Shown here in pieces: positions 13,747-15,261 of a DNA stretch of 15,261 bases (position 1 is the first letter of the stretch; each line of letters begins with the position of its first letter). A program made the position numbers and the translations under genes. Source of the DNA: a bacterium. GTDB taxonomy: Bacteria; Auribacterota; UBA3054. The stretch spans positions 1 to 15,261 of the forward strand of contig JAFSWV010000198.1 in assembly GCA_017444325.1 (NCBI GenBank), written 5' to 3'. The notes beneath the pieces were generated by a model. The model ran no database searches, was not told the origin of the DNA, and saw only the letters and a list, made by a program, of their open reading frames with translations.

Positions 13747-14835
13747 TCAGTGATAGATCTTCTTGACCCTATGGTGAACGCGGATATGGTTCTGTTTATC
13801 ATAAACGCTATCACAGGGGCAATGAGTCTTCCTCTCGGGTGGTTCTGGTTCAGCGTCAGCATCAGCCAAGGCTTTTTCCCATTTGGACAGCGCCTTTGGA
13901 TTCGTCATGGGCTCTTTTGTCAAGGGATAGAAGACCCTAATGGGTAAGTTGTCGCAAAAATCGTCATAGTTTCCGGCCCATTTGTCGCTGACATAGAGAT
14001 TTTGAAAACTGTTGCGGAATCCGGAATTGCCGTCTTTCACGGTTTTGATGTATTCCGTAAACTTTGATTCGCTTGCCAAAAATAAATTGCTGACCAAAGC
14101 TCTTGACTGTCTGGTAAAGTAAAGTTTCTTTTCCGGTGCCCCAATTTTCTGGGGCATGAACAGTTCGGAAGGAAGCAGCAGCTTGTCTTCAAAAAGATAT
14201 GGCAGCGTGACGATCCGATTAGGCTCAACAACATCGTTCAGGCAAGAACAGTGCGCGCAGAGCCCGACTCTTAGCGCGTCGCACAGTTCTCCATCTGGAT
14301 TGACGCTGTCCATGTATTCCTTCAAGACCAAACTGGCAACGCCGTATCCGAGGCTGTTTCCCAACCGAGGCTTATTGTTTGGAGTCGCGCAGACCAAAAT
14401 GGAGCGGGACTTGCTGTCAACGTATACATTGTCGGCCGGGGAAAGATCGTCTTTCCCTTTCAGGAGCGCAAACCGCTTGGGATCAGTTACGACGTATATC
14501 TTGCAAGGATCTCCGTAAAAATTTACAATTTCCTTGGCGCTCAGTTTTCCTGTGATATCGGAAAGCGCCGCATAAACATCCGAGCCGATCTGCTTGAGAT
14601 CATAATATTGGAAAGTGTCCGCTTCCTCAAGCCTTTTGGCGCCTGTCCCTGTTCCTTTGCCAGCGGGGACGGAGCATTTTTCGGGATAATAAAAATTGAA
14701 AAAAGGCATCTGCCAGGACTGGTATTTTTCTCCTTCGCAGACAAGTTTCCACCGTTCCGCGCCGGCGCCTTGGACGCGGGATGACAAGGAGAAAATTACT
14801 GTCAAAAGAAAGAAAAACAGTTTAGAGGATCGCAT
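13747..14835 (-). CDS. Secreted protein of unknown function, possible inactive metallopeptidase-like domain
   Basis: I cannot assign this 362-residue protein to a named family. It has a signal peptide (MRSSKLFFFLLTVIFSLSS, cut near AGA-26), so it is exported. The middle (about 100-285) has the layout of gluzincin 'MA-like' peptidases: a strand-rich part (CKIYVVTDPKRF), a helix SLGYGVASLVLKEYM where active members carry HExxH (here Y164-G-V-A-S168), a LRVGLCAHCS segment in place of the usual WLNEGLA, and a TRQSRALVSNLF helix. All zinc ligands are thus missing. This is inference from pattern. The C-terminus (338-362) is oddly rich in His and Cys. ATG 14835 is chosen because the signal peptide starts there; an in-frame TTG at 14868 is less likely. 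By eye it is more A/T-rich than the genes that follow. Confidence 0.7.
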   Translation of the reverse strand: MRSSKLFFFLLTVIFSLSSRVQGAGAERWKLVCEGEKYQSWQMPFFNFYYPEKCSVPAGKGTGTGAKRLEEADTFQYYDLKQIGSDVYAALSDITGKLSAKEIVNFYGDPCKIYVVTDPKRFALLKGKDDLSPADNVYVDSKSRSILVCATPNNKPRLGNSLGYGVASLVLKEYMDSVNPDGELCDALRVGLCAHCSCLNDVVEPNRIVTLPYLFEDKLLLPSELFMPQKIGAPEKKLYFTRQSRALVSNLFLASESKFTEYIKTVKDGNSGFRNSFQNLYVSDKWAGNYDDFCDNLPIRVFYPLTKEPMTNPKALSKWEKALADADAEPEPPERKTHCPCDSVYDKQNHIRVHHRVKKIYH

Positions 14836-14885
14836 GCCGGATGCTCTTTTTTCGACGATTAAAATCAAATTAACTAACTATTTCA

Positions 14886-14894
14886 ATTATAGCA
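14886..14894 (-). promoter_or_regulatory. Extended -10 promoter of the minus-strand glycosidase cluster
   Basis: The minus strand carries TGCTATAAT (14894 to 14886), matching the extended -10 consensus TGNTATAAT. The hexamer 17 bp upstream (ACAAAA) is a poor -35, which extended -10 promoters tolerate. The implied leader before ATG 14835 is about 45 nt. Confidence 0.55.
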
Positions 14895-14938
14895 TAAGAA
14901 TGAGGCCGTTTTGTTTTTCCTGACAAACATTTCTCTTT

Positions 14939-14950
14939 GCCCAAAAGGGC
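14939..14950. repeat. Palindrome GCCC-AAAA-GGGC between the divergent promoters
   Basis: A 4-bp perfect inverted repeat with an AAAA centre lies where the -35 region of the pheS promoter would be. U-G pairing could extend it to 7 bp if transcribed rightward (14936-14953). It may be a protein-binding site or simply chance. Confidence 0.3.
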
Positions 14951-14959
14951 GGGACTTTC

Positions 14960-14968
14960 TGATATAAT
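14960..14968 (+). promoter_or_regulatory. Extended -10 promoter of pheS
   Basis: TGATATAAT matches TGNTATAAT. No convincing -35 box is present at 16-19 bp. Transcription would begin near 14975, only about 22 nt before the pheS ATG. That is too short for a T-box or a leader-peptide attenuator unless another promoter lies further upstream. Confidence 0.6.
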
Positions 14969-14996
14969 AAATAAAATAAAATTAAGGAATATTTTT

Positions 14997-15261
14997 ATGC
15001 TGGAACAAATCGCTAACGAACTGGAAAATCTTAAAAACGAAGCGGTCGCGGCTATAGAGGCTGCCAAAAGCACTGCCGAACTGGCCGAACTTGACATCAA
15101 ATATTTGGGACGCAAAGGCTCCTTCGCCGCTTACATGTCCCGCATGAAAGACCTTTCCAACGAGGAAAGGCCGGCTTTCGGCAAGATCGTGAACGAAGCG
15201 AAAACCGCCGTCTCCACATCGCTTTCCGACCGCCGCATCGCCCTTCTCGTGGCGGAAGACA
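14997..15261 (+). CDS. pheS: Phenylalanyl-tRNA synthetase alpha subunit, N-terminal part (runs off the window)
   Basis: The first 88 residues of a cytoplasmic enzyme that charges tRNA-Phe as an alpha2-beta2 complex with PheT. They form the N-terminal coiled-coil arm that contacts tRNA. The signatures DIKYLGRKGSFAAYM, LSNEERPAFGKIVNEAK and the surrounding helical pattern are typical of PheS. ATG 14997 is preceded by AAGGA (14984-14988) at a normal distance. It is shorter than the ORF length cutoff because it is cut by the window edge. The catalytic domain and any pheT lie beyond. It diverges from the accessory cluster across about 160 bp that holds both promoters. Confidence 0.93.
   Translation, partial: MLEQIANELENLKNEAVAAIEAAKSTAELAELDIKYLGRKGSFAAYMSRMKDLSNEERPAFGKIVNEAKTAVSTSLSDRRIALLVAED

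Overview
The window looks like chromosomal DNA of a Gram-negative bacterium of moderate GC (by eye a little above 50%). Evidence for an outer membrane is two parvulin-type periplasmic folding factors, two lipoprotein-type signal peptides and several Sec signal peptides. The dense housekeeping operon beside a set of secreted glycosidases would suit a gut- or mucus-associated member of the PVC group (Lentisphaerota/Kiritimatiellota-like). That placement is inference with low confidence, because no rRNA or other marker is present.

Plus strand, 1-9550. The window opens with the last codons of a gene overlapped by an agmatinase gene (polyamine synthesis). Next is rpmE (ribosomal protein L31) with its own good sigma70-type promoter and two consecutive hairpin terminators. 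Then eight tightly packed genes follow: prfA (release factor 1), a PpiC-type lipoprotein, a SurA-like chaperone/isomerase, ruvC, ruvA, a ribokinase-family kinase, an oligoendopeptidase F-like M3 peptidase and a YrbG-type Na+/Ca2+ antiporter. All junctions overlap or have gaps of at most 8 nt, so they are probably one translationally coupled transcription unit. ruvB and prmC, common partners of ruvA/ruvC and prfA, are not in the window.

Minus strand, 14835 down to 9562. A four-gene accessory cluster, read right to left, encodes (i) a secreted protein of unknown function that resembles a metallopeptidase domain with its zinc motif lost, (ii) a secreted GH20 HexD-like beta-N-acetylhexosaminidase, (iii) a secreted clan GH-D (GH36/GH27-like) alpha-galactosidase-type enzyme, and (iv) a lipoprotein metallopeptidase of the plant/bacterial 'basic secretory protein' family. 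Together they could trim host or environmental glycoproteins outside the cytoplasm. The cluster converges on the antiporter gene with only 11 bp between stop codons. A second candidate promoter with an operator-like dyad sits before the GH20 gene.

Right edge. Back-to-back extended -10 promoters (TGNTATAAT) drive the accessory cluster leftward and pheS rightward. pheS (phenylalanyl-tRNA synthetase alpha subunit) runs off the end. There is no stretch over 300 bases without a gene, and I saw no tRNA, rRNA, IS element, attachment site or CRISPR array.
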